Positions 42,091-50,354 of a stretch of DNA of 64,000 bases are shown one piece after another. The stretch's first letter is position 1, and every line of letters starts with the position of its first letter. The stretch comes from Streptomyces sp. NBC_01237. Its GTDB lineage: Bacteria; Actinomycetota; Actinomycetes; Streptomycetales; Streptomycetaceae. Under the pieces are notes generated by a model that saw nothing but the letters and a program-made list of their open reading frames with translations, was not told the DNA's origin and did no database searches. Location: assembly GCF_035917275.1 (NCBI RefSeq), contig NZ_CP108508.1:4278001-4342000 (forward strand). Reading direction: 5' to 3'. The position numbers and the translations under genes were made by a program.

Positions 42091-42672
42091 ATGTCTCTGC
42101 GCAAGCTGCGGAAAGAGTGCGAGGCGGGCCTGGCCGACCTGCCCCTGCCGACCCCTTTCTCGCTGCCGGGCCTGGTGGCGAACATGGAGGCGGCACGCGG
42201 CCGCACCATCCGTCTGCACGAATTGCCGGACCGGCTGGCGCGCGTCAACGCCGCCTGCGGACTGCGTCTGAAGGCGGGCACCACCAGTTTCGTCCTCTAC
42301 CGCCGACGCCCGACCGCGTACCAGACCCAGCACGTCATCCTGCATGAGCTGTGCCACGAGTGGTTCGACCACGGAACCACCCTCTCGGCGGACCAACTCC
42401 GCACGCTCCTCCCGGTCTTCGACACCTCGCTGATCTCCCGGATGGTCTCCCCCACGGTCGCCGAGGCGTTCGGGGCCGAGGACAGCACGGTCCAGGCCCG
42501 CGCCCAGTACGACACCCACGACGAGCGGATGGCCGAATTCGGTGCGTCGCTGATTCCCCGGATGGCCAGGGACATGACCACCGATGACATGGTGGGGCGG
42601 CTCGCCAACTCGCTGTCCCGCCCCGTCGCCCACCGCCGCCGCGGCCTGTTCCGCCGGCGGGACGACGCCTGA
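42091..42672 (+). CDS. ImmA/IrrE-type metallo-endopeptidase
   Basis: 193-aa protein with the zinc motif HELCHEW (H85, E86, H89) inside TQHVILHELCHEWFDHG. The later helix DERMAEFGASLIPRMA supplies a possible third ligand Glu. The N-terminal ~50 residues (ARGRTIRLHELPDRLARVNAACGLRL) form the usual beta-sheet before the active site. ImmA/IrrE peptidases cleave XRE-type repressors in response to damage or stress. The gene lies 14 nt after the XRE gene. The C-terminus is Arg-rich (RRRGLFRRRDD). Confidence 0.9.
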   Translation: MSLRKLRKECEAGLADLPLPTPFSLPGLVANMEAARGRTIRLHELPDRLARVNAACGLRLKAGTTSFVLYRRRPTAYQTQHVILHELCHEWFDHGTTLSADQLRTLLPVFDTSLISRMVSPTVAEAFGAEDSTVQARAQYDTHDERMAEFGASLIPRMARDMTTDDMVGRLANSLSRPVAHRRRGLFRRRDDA

Positions 42673-42712
42673 CCCCCTTCCGCTCCCCTCACCCGAAGGA
42701 ACAAGGACCGCC

Positions 42713-44026
42713 GTGACCCCCCTCGATCTCGCCGGCTACCTGATAGCCGGCCTGATGACGGCCGTTGCCCTGTGGCGCATGCCCGCAGCCCTGTGGGGCG
42801 GCGAGGAAGACAAACGACGGCGGGCCCTGTGGGGCTGCTACGCCGGATTCGCCATCGCCCTGTGGACCAAGACCAGCGCCGTACGCATCGGGCTCAACAA
42901 CAGCGCCGTGACCGACCTCGCCGTACTGATCAAGCACTACACGGCGACCATCGCGATCCTGGCCATACTCAGCTACATCGTCGCCATCTACGGCCGCTAC
43001 CCCGAGGGGGGCGGCGTCCCCCGGCACGTCCGCTTCGCCCGCCTCGTCCAGCAGGTGGCGGCCAAGGCGTCCGTGGCGACGCTGATCCTGCTGACCGTGC
43101 TCTTCTTCACCGTGGTCGACCGCTCGGTCCCCTCGGACCGGTTCGTCTCCGACCACGCGGGGCAGTGGGGCGCCACGCTCTACATGAGCGTCTTCTACCT
43201 CTACCTCGGCGCCGCCTCCGCCGTGTGCGCGTACCAGTGGGCCCTGGCCACCGCCGACGCACGGCTGCGCCATCTCCGCGTCGGCCTCGGGATGATGACC
43301 TTCGCGATGTTCATCGGGGTCGGCTACACGGTCAGCCGGACCCTGTTCCTGTGGATCAGCGTGATCGACACGCCCGGCGAGGACTTCGCCCTCCGGTTCG
43401 ACGAGATCACCGAGGCGGCACAGCTGGTGCTGTTCGCGTTCTTCGCGCTGGGCGCCTCGATCCCGGCCTTCAGCAAGGGCGCGCACCGGGCGAAGCTGTG
43501 GCGGGCCCAGGTGAAACTCCACGCGCTCTGGTACGAGTTGATGACCGCCTTCCCCGACCAGCCCTTCGACCCGCCCGCGTCGCTGGCCCGGGAGCTGACC
43601 CGGTTCGACACCCCGTCGGACCTCCGGGTCGACCGGTGGGCCGCCGATATCGCGGACGCGGTCGAGAAGCTGCGGCACTACGTGCCCGACGATCTGCTCG
43701 CCGCCGCCGAACGCGCGGCGGCCGAGGAGACCCGGGACCCGCGGCGGACCGGCCCGCTCGTCGACGCGTACTGGATCAAGGCCGCGCTCGCCGCCAGAGC
43801 CGCGGGCGCGCCCGCCGGTGGCGCGGCGGTGGTGGCGGCCCAGCAGAACGCCGACCAGGACGGCGACCACGCCACCGACCAGGACGGCGAGGTGGCCCGG
43901 CTGGTGCGGGTCGCCGACGCGTACCGGACGGTCACCGAAGCACGTACCCGCCGGCTCCTCGCGTCCGTGGGGGCACCGGCGGCGGAATCCGCACAAGAGC
44001 CGGGAAGGGCAGCGAAGACGGCATGA
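42713..44026 (+). CDS. Seven-span membrane protein (MAB_1171c / DUF6545 type)
   Basis: 437-aa protein. Seven membrane segments in the first ~290 residues (for example LAGYLIAGLMTAVALW, YTATIAILAILSYIVAIYG, SVFYLYLGAASAVCAYQW, FAMFIGVGYTVSRTLFLW). A cytoplasmic, helical C-terminal domain follows (about 290-437; ELMTAFPDQPFDPP, RWAADIADAVEKLRHYVP). I associate this layout with the MAB_1171c/DUF6545 family, labelled a putative transporter without proof. The GTG start has AAGGA 6-7 nt upstream. Such proteins are repeatedly found behind XRE and ImmA/IrrE genes in Streptomyces; the reason is unknown. The stop overlaps the next start by 4 nt. Confidence 0.82.
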   Translation: MTPLDLAGYLIAGLMTAVALWRMPAALWGGEEDKRRRALWGCYAGFAIALWTKTSAVRIGLNNSAVTDLAVLIKHYTATIAILAILSYIVAIYGRYPEGGGVPRHVRFARLVQQVAAKASVATLILLTVLFFTVVDRSVPSDRFVSDHAGQWGATLYMSVFYLYLGAASAVCAYQWALATADARLRHLRVGLGMMTFAMFIGVGYTVSRTLFLWISVIDTPGEDFALRFDEITEAAQLVLFAFFALGASIPAFSKGAHRAKLWRAQVKLHALWYELMTAFPDQPFDPPASLARELTRFDTPSDLRVDRWAADIADAVEKLRHYVPDDLLAAAERAAAEETRDPRRTGPLVDAYWIKAALAARAAGAPAGGAAVVAAQQNADQDGDHATDQDGEVARLVRVADAYRTVTEARTRRLLASVGAPAAESAQEPGRAAKTA

Positions 44027-44730
44027 ACAGCACCACCGAGAACGATCCCGGTTCCGAAGCACCGGCAACAGCGGCCGCACCTGAAGCACCGGCAGCACCC
44101 GAGGCACCTGGCGCACCCGAGGCACCGGCAGTGCCTGGAGCACCCGAAGCACCTCCGGCCGCCACCGCGCCCGTGGCCCGCGCCGTCACCGACGCGCTCC
44201 AGCCCCGCAACATGCTGCTGGCCGGGATGCTCGGCGTCGGGCTGGCCGCCGCGGGCGACTGGACCGGTCTCCTCTGGGGCTTCCTCGGCGCGCTGTGCGC
44301 CGGGCTCATCCCCGCGGGCTACATCGAGTGGGAGCGCAAGCGCGGTACCTGGGGCGACCGCCATGTCGTCGACCGCACCAAACGGGCCCCGATCTTCTTC
44401 GTCATCCTCGGTTCCATCGGCGTCGGCTCGGTGGTCATGGTCGTCGGGAACGCCCCCACGGGCATCCTCGTCGCGATGCTCGCCCTCTGGGCGATGACGA
44501 TCGTCCTGCTGACGGTCAACACCGTCTGGAAGATCTCGGTGGACTCGGCGGTCGCCTCGGCGGTGGTCGCGCTGCTCGCCGTGGTGCACTCCCCGTGGTG
44601 GCTGCTGGCCGGCACGCTGACCGTGGCCGTGTGCTGGTCCCGGGTGGCGCTGCGGTACCACTCGGTCGCGCAGACCGTGGCCGGGGCGGCGCTGGGCGCG
44701 GCCACGACGGTGGCGTACGCCTTCGGCTGA
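44023..44730 (+). CDS. PAP2-like membrane protein with degenerate active site
   Basis: 235-aa protein. The N-terminal ~45 residues are a Pro/Ala/Glu repeat (APEAP-type units). Then five or six membrane segments follow in the order of small PAP2 lipid-phosphatase-like proteins. The region that normally carries the PSGH motif reads KISVDSAVASAVVALL, without the His. The third motif reads SRVALRYHSVAQ, keeping S, R and H but with Gln at the usual Asp. So phosphatase activity is doubtful. Translationally coupled (ATGA) to the 7-span protein gene. Confidence 0.75.
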   Translation: MNSTTENDPGSEAPATAAAPEAPAAPEAPGAPEAPAVPGAPEAPPAATAPVARAVTDALQPRNMLLAGMLGVGLAAAGDWTGLLWGFLGALCAGLIPAGYIEWERKRGTWGDRHVVDRTKRAPIFFVILGSIGVGSVVMVVGNAPTGILVAMLALWAMTIVLLTVNTVWKISVDSAVASAVVALLAVVHSPWWLLAGTLTVAVCWSRVALRYHSVAQTVAGAALGAATTVAYAFG

Positions 44731-44839
44731 CGCGCGGGACACACCGGCCGGCCCCTTCGGCCGCCCACCCGCCGTACCCCTTCCGGCCAGGCTGTCGGCA
44801 CGACCGCTGAACGGCTCCCGGACGGGGTACGACTGGTCC

Positions 44840-45688
44840 GTGCCGACTTTCGAGATCACCACCGCGAGCGCCGCCGACATGACGACCCTGGCCGGGTGGG
44901 CCCATGACGAGGGCTGGAACCCCGGACTCGCCGACACCCGGCCCTTCTTCGCCACCGATCCGTGCGGCTTCCTGATCGGACGCCTGGACGGCGAGCCCGT
45001 CTCCTCCGTCTCGGTCGTGCGCTACGGCGACGGCTTCGGCTTCCTGGGCTTCTATCTGACCCGCCCCCCGCTGCGGGGCCGGGGGTACGGGATCCAGATC
45101 TGGCGTGCCGGGATGGCCCGGCTCTCGGGGCGTACCGTCGGCCTCGACGGCGTACCCGCGCAGCAGGACAACTACCGCAGGTCCGGCTTCCGTTCGTGCT
45201 GGAGCAACGCCCGGTACGAAGGAAAGCCCGACACGGGCATCGCCGCGCCGCCGGGCATCACCCTGGTCGATGCCCGCACGCTCCCGTTCGGCCGGATCGC
45301 CGCGTACGACCGGCAGTTCTTCCCGGCCGCCCGGGACAGCTTCCTGGCGCCCTGGATCACGACCGCCGGGCACGCCGCGGTGGCCGCGGTCCGCGACGGC
45401 GAACTCCAGGGCCTCGGCGTCCTGCGCGCCTGCCGGGCCGCTTCCCGTATCGGTCCGCTGTACGCCGCCTCGCCGGAGGTCGCCGCCTCGCTCGTGAGCG
45501 CCCTCGCGGCCACCGCGCCGGACACCCCCGTCGCGATCGATGTCCCCGACATCAACCCGTCGGCGGTACGTCTCGCGGAACAGCTCGGTCTGACACCGTC
45601 GTTCGACACGGCGCGCATGTACACCGGGCCGGAGCCGGTCTTCGACCGGACGGGCCTGTACGGCATCACCAGCCTCGAACTGGGCTGA
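44840..45688 (+). CDS. GNAT acetyltransferase with C-terminal second domain
   Basis: 282-aa protein. The N-terminal GNAT domain (about residues 1-130) has LGFYLTRPPLRGRGYGIQIWRAGMA, the acetyl-CoA-binding Q/RxxGxG/A stretch (here RGRGYG), and GLDGVPAQQDNYRRSGF. The C-terminal half (about 150-282) matches the extra GNAT-like domain (Acetyltransf_18 / DUF1248-type), with GLGVLRACRAASRIGPLYA and DVPDINPSAVRLAEQLGLTP. Substrate unknown. GTG start at 44840. It stands alone, convergent with the YunG-like gene. Confidence 0.9.
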   Translation: MPTFEITTASAADMTTLAGWAHDEGWNPGLADTRPFFATDPCGFLIGRLDGEPVSSVSVVRYGDGFGFLGFYLTRPPLRGRGYGIQIWRAGMARLSGRTVGLDGVPAQQDNYRRSGFRSCWSNARYEGKPDTGIAAPPGITLVDARTLPFGRIAAYDRQFFPAARDSFLAPWITTAGHAAVAAVRDGELQGLGVLRACRAASRIGPLYAASPEVAASLVSALAATAPDTPVAIDVPDINPSAVRLAEQLGLTPSFDTARMYTGPEPVFDRTGLYGITSLELG

Positions 45689-45741
45689 CCCGCCGGACGG
45701 ACCGGGCGGCACATCGGCCGGCGTCCCCGTGCTCCGACGTC

Positions 45742-46185
45742 CTACTCCCGCCGCAGGCGCTCCAGGACCCGGTCGCGCAACAGCTCGTACTCCTCACGGA
45801 GCCGGACGATCTCCTCGGGCCGCGCTGTCACCGTGCCGCCCGAGACGCGCTCGTGCGGCCCGAACTGCTCACGGGTGAGGTCGATCTCGACACCCGCTCC
45901 CAGCCGGTTCCACCAGTGGTAGTCCGTCCACTCACCGTCGGCGTGCACCTCGCCGCGGATCAGATCGCCGCCCAGCAGGTCGTTGATCACCAGTGCGGTG
46001 ACCCCGCACTGATCACGGGCGGGGTTGTCCGCGCTCCACGACGGCCGGTGCTCCGGTGTGGTCGTGGAGGCGTCCCAACTGCCGCGCACGGCGGCCTCAA
46101 TGTCACCGAGGAGCCAAGGAGCGGCACGGGAATCGGTACGGGTGTCGGTACGGGGCTGCGTGGACGGTGCGGTGCCGGTCTCCAT
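45742..46185 (-). CDS. YunG-like protein with possible Cys-His-Asp site
   Basis: 147-aa protein of the YunG type. The conserved central part is NPARDQCGVTALVINDLLGGDLIRGEV, then DYHWWNRLGAGVEIDLTREQF. The order Cys (in QCGVTA), His (in YHWWNR) and Asp (in EIDLT) matches a transglutaminase/papain-like triad. No reaction is known for the family to my knowledge. The ATG at 46185 gives MET-GTAPS; GAGG lies about 9 nt upstream. The N-terminal 30 residues are Thr/Arg/Asp-rich. Confidence 0.82.
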   Translation of the reverse strand: METGTAPSTQPRTDTRTDSRAAPWLLGDIEAAVRGSWDASTTTPEHRPSWSADNPARDQCGVTALVINDLLGGDLIRGEVHADGEWTDYHWWNRLGAGVEIDLTREQFGPHERVSGGTVTARPEEIVRLREEYELLRDRVLERLRRE

Positions 46186-46222
46186 GCCCCGTATCCTCGC
46201 ACCGGGTACTGACAACGCCCTT

Positions 46223-47944
46223 TCAGCGGCCCGGCAGCGCACCCTCCCGGATGCGTGAGGCGAGCACCGCGATGTCGTCCTCCGCCCCGTCCCCGAACCG
46301 GTCGAGCACGGCGTCCAGCAGGTCTTCGAGCCGCCCGCCCACCGGCAGGGTCAGCTCGGCCAGCCGCCCCACGGACACATCGATGTCCTCGCCCCTGCGC
46401 TCCACCAGACCGTCGGTGTACATGAACAGCACCGTCCCCGGACCGCACCGCACCGACGCGGTCCGGTACCCGCCGAACCCGGTGCCGAGCGGCGGTCCCA
46501 CCGGTACCCGGACCACCCGCCCGGCCTTGCCCGGATCGATGAACACCGGCGGCAGATGGCCCGCGCTGGCCACCTCGCAGTTCTCGCCGAACCGGTCGAC
46601 GACCGCGAGCAGACAGGTCGCCGCCCGGTCCAGGCCGGACCGTTCGACCATGGTGTCGAGCCGCTCCAGAATGAGGTGCGGCGGCAGGTCGTCACCGGCC
46701 AGCAGGCGCAGCAGCGAGCGGTAGTGGCTCATGGCGACGGCCGCCTCCACGCCGTGGCCCATGACATCGCCCATCGCCTTCAGATGGCGCCCGTCGCGCA
46801 GCGGTACGACGTCGAACCAGTCGCCGCCCACCAGGACGCCGTGCTCGGCGGGCAGATAGCGGGTCGCGATCTCCACGTGCGGGTGCGGGCCCCAGGGTTC
46901 GGAGAGCAGGGAGCGCTGGAGTTCCAGGGCGACGCCGTGTTCGTGGGCGTAACGGCGGGCGTGGTCGAGGTCGACGGCGGCCCGGCCCGCGAGCTCGCGG
47001 GCGACGAACATGTCCTCATCGGTGAACGCGGGCGATTTCCCGGCCCGTACGAGGTTCAGGGCGCCCAGCGCACGACCGCGCGCCACGAGCGGCACGAAGG
47101 CCACCCCGCGCAGGCCGAAGGCACGGTAGGCGGCGCGGAATCCGGCCGTGAGCAGCGGTCCGTCGAACCCGTCCGCGCTCTCCGCGTCGTCGTCCCGGTT
47201 CTCCACCACCGCCTGGTTGGCCGCCAGGCACCGGGCGACGCCCGCGTCCTCCTGGTAGTCGATGTACTCGCCCGGGTGACCGAACTGCTGTACTGGTTCC
47301 GCGAGTTCGGGAACCGCGGACAAGGCGGCCCGGTGCAACCGCAGCACCCCCGGCGCCGCGCGCCGCACCTCGTGCCCGATGTCCGGCGGGAAGATCTCCA
47401 CGGCGGCGATGTCGGCCAGCGCGGGCACGACGAAGTCAGCGAGTTCGCGGCAGGTGGTGTCCATGTCGAGCGTCGTACCGATGCGGACGGCCGCGGTGTC
47501 CAGGAGGGCCAGATGGCTCCGGGCCCGTTCCAGCTCCTGCTGCTGGCGCACATGGTCGGTGATGTCCAGGACGATCGCGACGAGCCCCTGGACCCGGCCG
47601 GCCGTCTCCAGGCGGTGGTAAGCGGAGTGCCAGTACCGCTGGTCCAGTGGCGATGCCACCCAGGTCCGCCCCCTGACCGTGGTCTCGCGCGGCTTGCCGT
47701 CGGCCAGTACCAGCAGCATCAGGTCCTTGTGCTCGTCGAGTTCCGGCAGGATCTCGGCGGGGGTCCGGCCGAGGTGGGCAGCGGCCGGGATGCCGTTGAT
47801 CCGTTCGAGTGCCGGGTTGACGTAGAGGTAGTTCAGCCCGGTGTCGAAGACGGCCACCCCGACCGTAGTACCGCCGAGCAGTGCGGCCACCGGCGCGGGA
47901 TCGAACGGCACCGGCGCTTCGTCGTCGTGCGGTTCGTCCTGCAA
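46223..47944 (-). CDS. PAS-GAF-PP2C (SpoIIE-type) protein phosphatase
   Basis: 573-aa phosphatase. A PAS domain (about residues 18-130; VAVFDTGLNYLYVNPALERINGIPAAA) is followed by a GAF domain (about 145-310; FVPLVARGRALGALNLVRA). The C-terminal PP2C/SpoIIE domain (about 350-570) carries metal-site acids in VGGDWFDVVPL, MGDVMGHGVEAA and MYTDGLVERRGED, then EDDIAVLASRI. Such proteins dephosphorylate anti-sigma-antagonist proteins in stress sigma pathways. The start is TTG at 47944, chosen because GGAGG lies 5 nt upstream and the PAS domain begins soon after. No anti-sigma gene is adjacent. Confidence 0.93.
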   Translation of the reverse strand: MQDEPHDDEAPVPFDPAPVAALLGGTTVGVAVFDTGLNYLYVNPALERINGIPAAAHLGRTPAEILPELDEHKDLMLLVLADGKPRETTVRGRTWVASPLDQRYWHSAYHRLETAGRVQGLVAIVLDITDHVRQQQELERARSHLALLDTAAVRIGTTLDMDTTCRELADFVVPALADIAAVEIFPPDIGHEVRRAAPGVLRLHRAALSAVPELAEPVQQFGHPGEYIDYQEDAGVARCLAANQAVVENRDDDAESADGFDGPLLTAGFRAAYRAFGLRGVAFVPLVARGRALGALNLVRAGKSPAFTDEDMFVARELAGRAAVDLDHARRYAHEHGVALELQRSLLSEPWGPHPHVEIATRYLPAEHGVLVGGDWFDVVPLRDGRHLKAMGDVMGHGVEAAVAMSHYRSLLRLLAGDDLPPHLILERLDTMVERSGLDRAATCLLAVVDRFGENCEVASAGHLPPVFIDPGKAGRVVRVPVGPPLGTGFGGYRTASVRCGPGTVLFMYTDGLVERRGEDIDVSVGRLAELTLPVGGRLEDLLDAVLDRFGDGAEDDIAVLASRIREGALPGR

Positions 47945-48034
47945 GAGGACCTCCTGCCGTCGTCGGCCACCGGTACTCCATCGTCGGCCGCCGCCCCCCG
48001 CCCCGCATCCGCAGCCCCGGCCGCACGCCGTAGG

Positions 48035-48922
48035 TCACCGCTGCGGCTCGGCGGGCGCCGGGCCCGCCCGGTCGGCGCGCAGCCGGTCGAGGTCCAGGGT
48101 GCCCTCGGTCGCCTCGGCGTGCAGCGGAAGGCCGAGGGCCGTCGTCACCGGGTCCGGCAGTGAGGTGAGACCCAGCAGTCCGGTGACCAGCGCCGCCGTC
48201 AGATGGTGCCAGACCGGGGCGCGACGGATCATCGCGTGATCGCCGCCCCGGACGGTGATCATGCACGTACGGGCACCCGCGCGACGGGCCCGCGCCGTGA
48301 GCGACTGGGTCGCCTGGGGGCTCGTGACACGGTCGCGGGTGCTGTGCAGCAGGACGACGTCGCGGCCCGCGAGCTGGGTGACCGGGTCGCCCGGCGGGCA
48401 CCACGGAGCGAGACCGACCACCGCACGGACCGAGGGGTGATCCGCGGCGCGGAGTGCCGCACGGGCGCCCATCGAGTGGCCGAGGAGGACCACCGGGATG
48501 CCGCCCGTCTCCTCCGTCAGATCGTCGAGGGCGCGTACGGCGTCATGGAGCGGATCCTCACGGGCGCCGTTCCAGCCCCGGTGGGTGTAGCGGACACTCC
48601 GCACCAGGACCGGGCCGCGCCCGCCGCCCCCGCGCTCGTCGTGGGCCTCGTGGTGGTCACCGCCCTCGCGCTCGTCGTGGGCCTCGTGGTGGTCACCGGC
48701 CTCGTGGGAGTCGTGGGCCTCGTGGGTTCCTTCGCGGCGAGTGGCCCGCGCGACGGCCCGCGCGAACGGCCTCATGCGCAGGCCGGCCAGGTTCAGGAGT
48801 CCGGGCGGAGGCGGTTCCATCCCCGTCTCGTGACCGCCGTGAAGGATGAGCACCGCTGCCGACGGCGGTCGTTGCGCCACACGTACCTCCAGTTCCGGGC
48901 GCGGGCCGGCGCACCCGCTCAC
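48035..48922 (-). CDS. Alpha/beta-hydrolase with His-rich insertion
   Basis: 295-aa hydrolase. The fold starts with AAVLILHGGHETG; the nucleophile is in VVLLGHSMGARAAL (GHSMG), the acid in LLHSTRDRVTSP and the His in RGGDHAMIRR. Between the first strand and the catalytic core (about residues 61-100) lies an insertion of (G)DHHEAHDERE-type repeats, about one third His. It may bind metal or be a flexible lid. The GTG start is at 48922. Substrate unknown. It lies 90 nt upstream of the TTG start of the PP2C gene on the same strand. Confidence 0.88.
   Translation of the reverse strand: MSGCAGPRPELEVRVAQRPPSAAVLILHGGHETGMEPPPPGLLNLAGLRMRPFARAVARATRREGTHEAHDSHEAGDHHEAHDEREGGDHHEAHDERGGGGRGPVLVRSVRYTHRGWNGAREDPLHDAVRALDDLTEETGGIPVVLLGHSMGARAALRAADHPSVRAVVGLAPWCPPGDPVTQLAGRDVVLLHSTRDRVTSPQATQSLTARARRAGARTCMITVRGGDHAMIRRAPVWHHLTAALVTGLLGLTSLPDPVTTALGLPLHAEATEGTLDLDRLRADRAGPAPAEPQR
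48632..48728 (-). repeat. 36-bp in-frame His-coding repeat
   Basis: Two near-exact 36-bp units (starting 48632 and 48668) and a partial third encode the His-rich insertion of the hydrolase. Unit core: GGGCCTCGTGGTGGTCAC on the plus strand. The length is a multiple of three, so expansion keeps the frame. Confidence 0.85.
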
Positions 48923-49036
48923 CCCATATTCGGTGCGGGGCGGACTACGGATGGGTCAAACGTGTCAATGAGCGAGAAGTGCCGTTCACTGTACGAGTCC
49001 CGTACCCATCCGTGTAGTGCCGACAAGGGAGCCGTC

Positions 49037-49522
49037 ATGGCATCAGGACCACAACCGGGCAGTCCCGCACCCGACTTCACCCTTCCCGGGGGGATTCTGT
49101 CGGGCGAGGACTTCGAACGCGGCGACTACCGCCTCTCCGCCTCCCTGGGCCGGGCCGTGGTCCTGGCCTTCTACCCGGGCGACAACACCCCCGTGTGCAC
49201 CAAGCAGCTCTGCTCGTACTCGTCGGGTCTGGAGACCTTCGACGGGCTCGACGCCGAGGTGTGGGGAATCAGTCCACAGGGTGTGGACAGCCATGAGTCG
49301 TTCGCCCGCACCCACGGACTGCGCATGCCGCTGCTGGCCGACGAGGGCCGGGAGACCGCCAGGACGTACGGAGTCGCGGCGCCCGGCATCGGAGTACGGC
49401 GCGCGGTCTTCCTCATCGGCCCCGACGGGATCCTGCGCTGGAAGCACGTCGCGCTGCTCGGGGCCACGTTCCAGTCGCTCGACACCCTCGCCGACCGCCT
49501 GTCCGGCATCAAAGCGGCGTAA
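49037..49522 (+). CDS. Peroxiredoxin, PrxQ/BCP type
   Basis: 161-aa thiol peroxidase. The peroxidatic Cys is C54 in YPGDNTPVCTKQLC, with the resolving Cys C59 five residues on, the CX4C spacing of PrxQ. The fold's GSPAPDFTLPGG start and RRAVFLIGPDGILRWK end are present. It reduces hydroperoxides with thioredoxin-type donors in the cytoplasm. GGGAG lies 6 nt before the ATG. The stop codon TAA overlaps the first bases of the promoter element at 49520 that serves the downstream NfeD/flotillin operon. Confidence 0.94.
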   Translation: MASGPQPGSPAPDFTLPGGILSGEDFERGDYRLSASLGRAVVLAFYPGDNTPVCTKQLCSYSSGLETFDGLDAEVWGISPQGVDSHESFARTHGLRMPLLADEGRETARTYGVAAPGIGVRRAVFLIGPDGILRWKHVALLGATFQSLDTLADRLSGIKAA

Positions 49523-49571
49523 AGACTGCCGGATCCCGGCAGTGTCCCGATGTGGTGGTGTATGGGATCAT
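49520..49571 (+). promoter_or_regulatory. Dyad-activated promoter, site 2 (NfeD/flotillin operon)
   Basis: TAAAGA (49520-49525), then CTGCCGG-AT-CCCGGCAG (49526-49542), then TG (49563-49564), one base, GATCAT (49566-49571). Same element and exact spacing as at 8125 and 60502 (23 of 25 positions shared with site 3). The TAA is also the stop codon of the peroxiredoxin gene. Expected start near 49578, 49 nt before the NfeD GTG. Confidence 0.65.
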
Positions 49572-49626
49572 CCAGCCAGTTCGACGGAAAACAGTCGGGG
49601 GAATCGAAAGCCGGGGGAGTGATCAC

Positions 49627-50136
49627 GTGACCTTGTTCCTGGGTCTCGGCATTGCGGGAATCGCTCTTCTCGCCCTCTCCCTGATCTTCGACGGAATCCT
49701 CGAAGGGCTCTTCGGCGGCGTACTGGGAGGCTTCTTCGACGGCTTCCTCTCGCTGCCGGTGATCGCGGGCTTCCTGTCGATGCTCGGCTTCGGCGGCGCG
49801 ATCGTCCTCGGCACCACCGGCGCCGGAACGGTCGTGGCCACGGCCGCCGGAGCACTGGCCGGGATCGTCGCCGCCTGGCTGACCTGGAAGCTCAGCCGGA
49901 CCCTGATGCGGGACCAGACCACGGCGACACCCCGCGGCGAGGATCTCGTCGGCACCTCGGGGTCCGTCGTGACCTCCATCCCGGCCGACGGGTACGGCGA
50001 GGTGCTGCTGCGGCTCGCGGGTCAGACCGTGAAGTACGCGGCGAAGAGCACGGCACCCGTCGAACGCGGTGCCGAGATCTGGGTGGAGGCGACGCTGTCC
50101 ACCACCTCGGTCGCGGTACGCCCGGTCGAGCGCTGA
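49627..50136 (+). CDS. NfeD-like membrane protein with OB fold
   Basis: 169-aa NfeD-type protein. Three membrane segments: about residues 3-22 (LFLGLGIAGIALLALSLIF), 42-65 (LPVIAGFLSMLGFGGAIVLG) and 70-92 (VVATAAGALAGIVAAWLTW). A C-terminal OB domain follows (about 110-165; EDLVGTSGSVVTSIPADG, YGEVLLRLAGQTVKY). NfeD proteins are the standard partner of flotillin/stomatin genes; here the flotillin follows 218 nt downstream on the same strand. GTG start with GGAG about 8 nt upstream. Confidence 0.88.
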   Translation: MTLFLGLGIAGIALLALSLIFDGILEGLFGGVLGGFFDGFLSLPVIAGFLSMLGFGGAIVLGTTGAGTVVATAAGALAGIVAAWLTWKLSRTLMRDQTTATPRGEDLVGTSGSVVTSIPADGYGEVLLRLAGQTVKYAAKSTAPVERGAEIWVEATLSTTSVAVRPVER

Positions 50137-50354
50137 CCACGCCCGACCGGAACCGGCCGGTCACCCGGCCACCGCGGCCGGCCCGATGGCCGGTCCGGAC
50201 CGCTGCGGCCCACCCGACCGCCGCGGCCCACCGGGACCGCCGGACCGACCGGACCTGCCCGGCCGCCCACTGTCCGCACCGTTGAGCACTGTTTCGCACT
50301 TGTTCCGAAAACGATCTGCCGTCCCCACTTCGGGAGGCAGGGGGGACACCTCTT

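Noticed and set aside
48632..48728. CRISPR-like direct repeats
   Set aside because: Units are 36 bp but contiguous with no spacers, and they lie in frame inside a hydrolase gene. The 18-bp repeats at 7736 and 57461 are likewise coding repeats.
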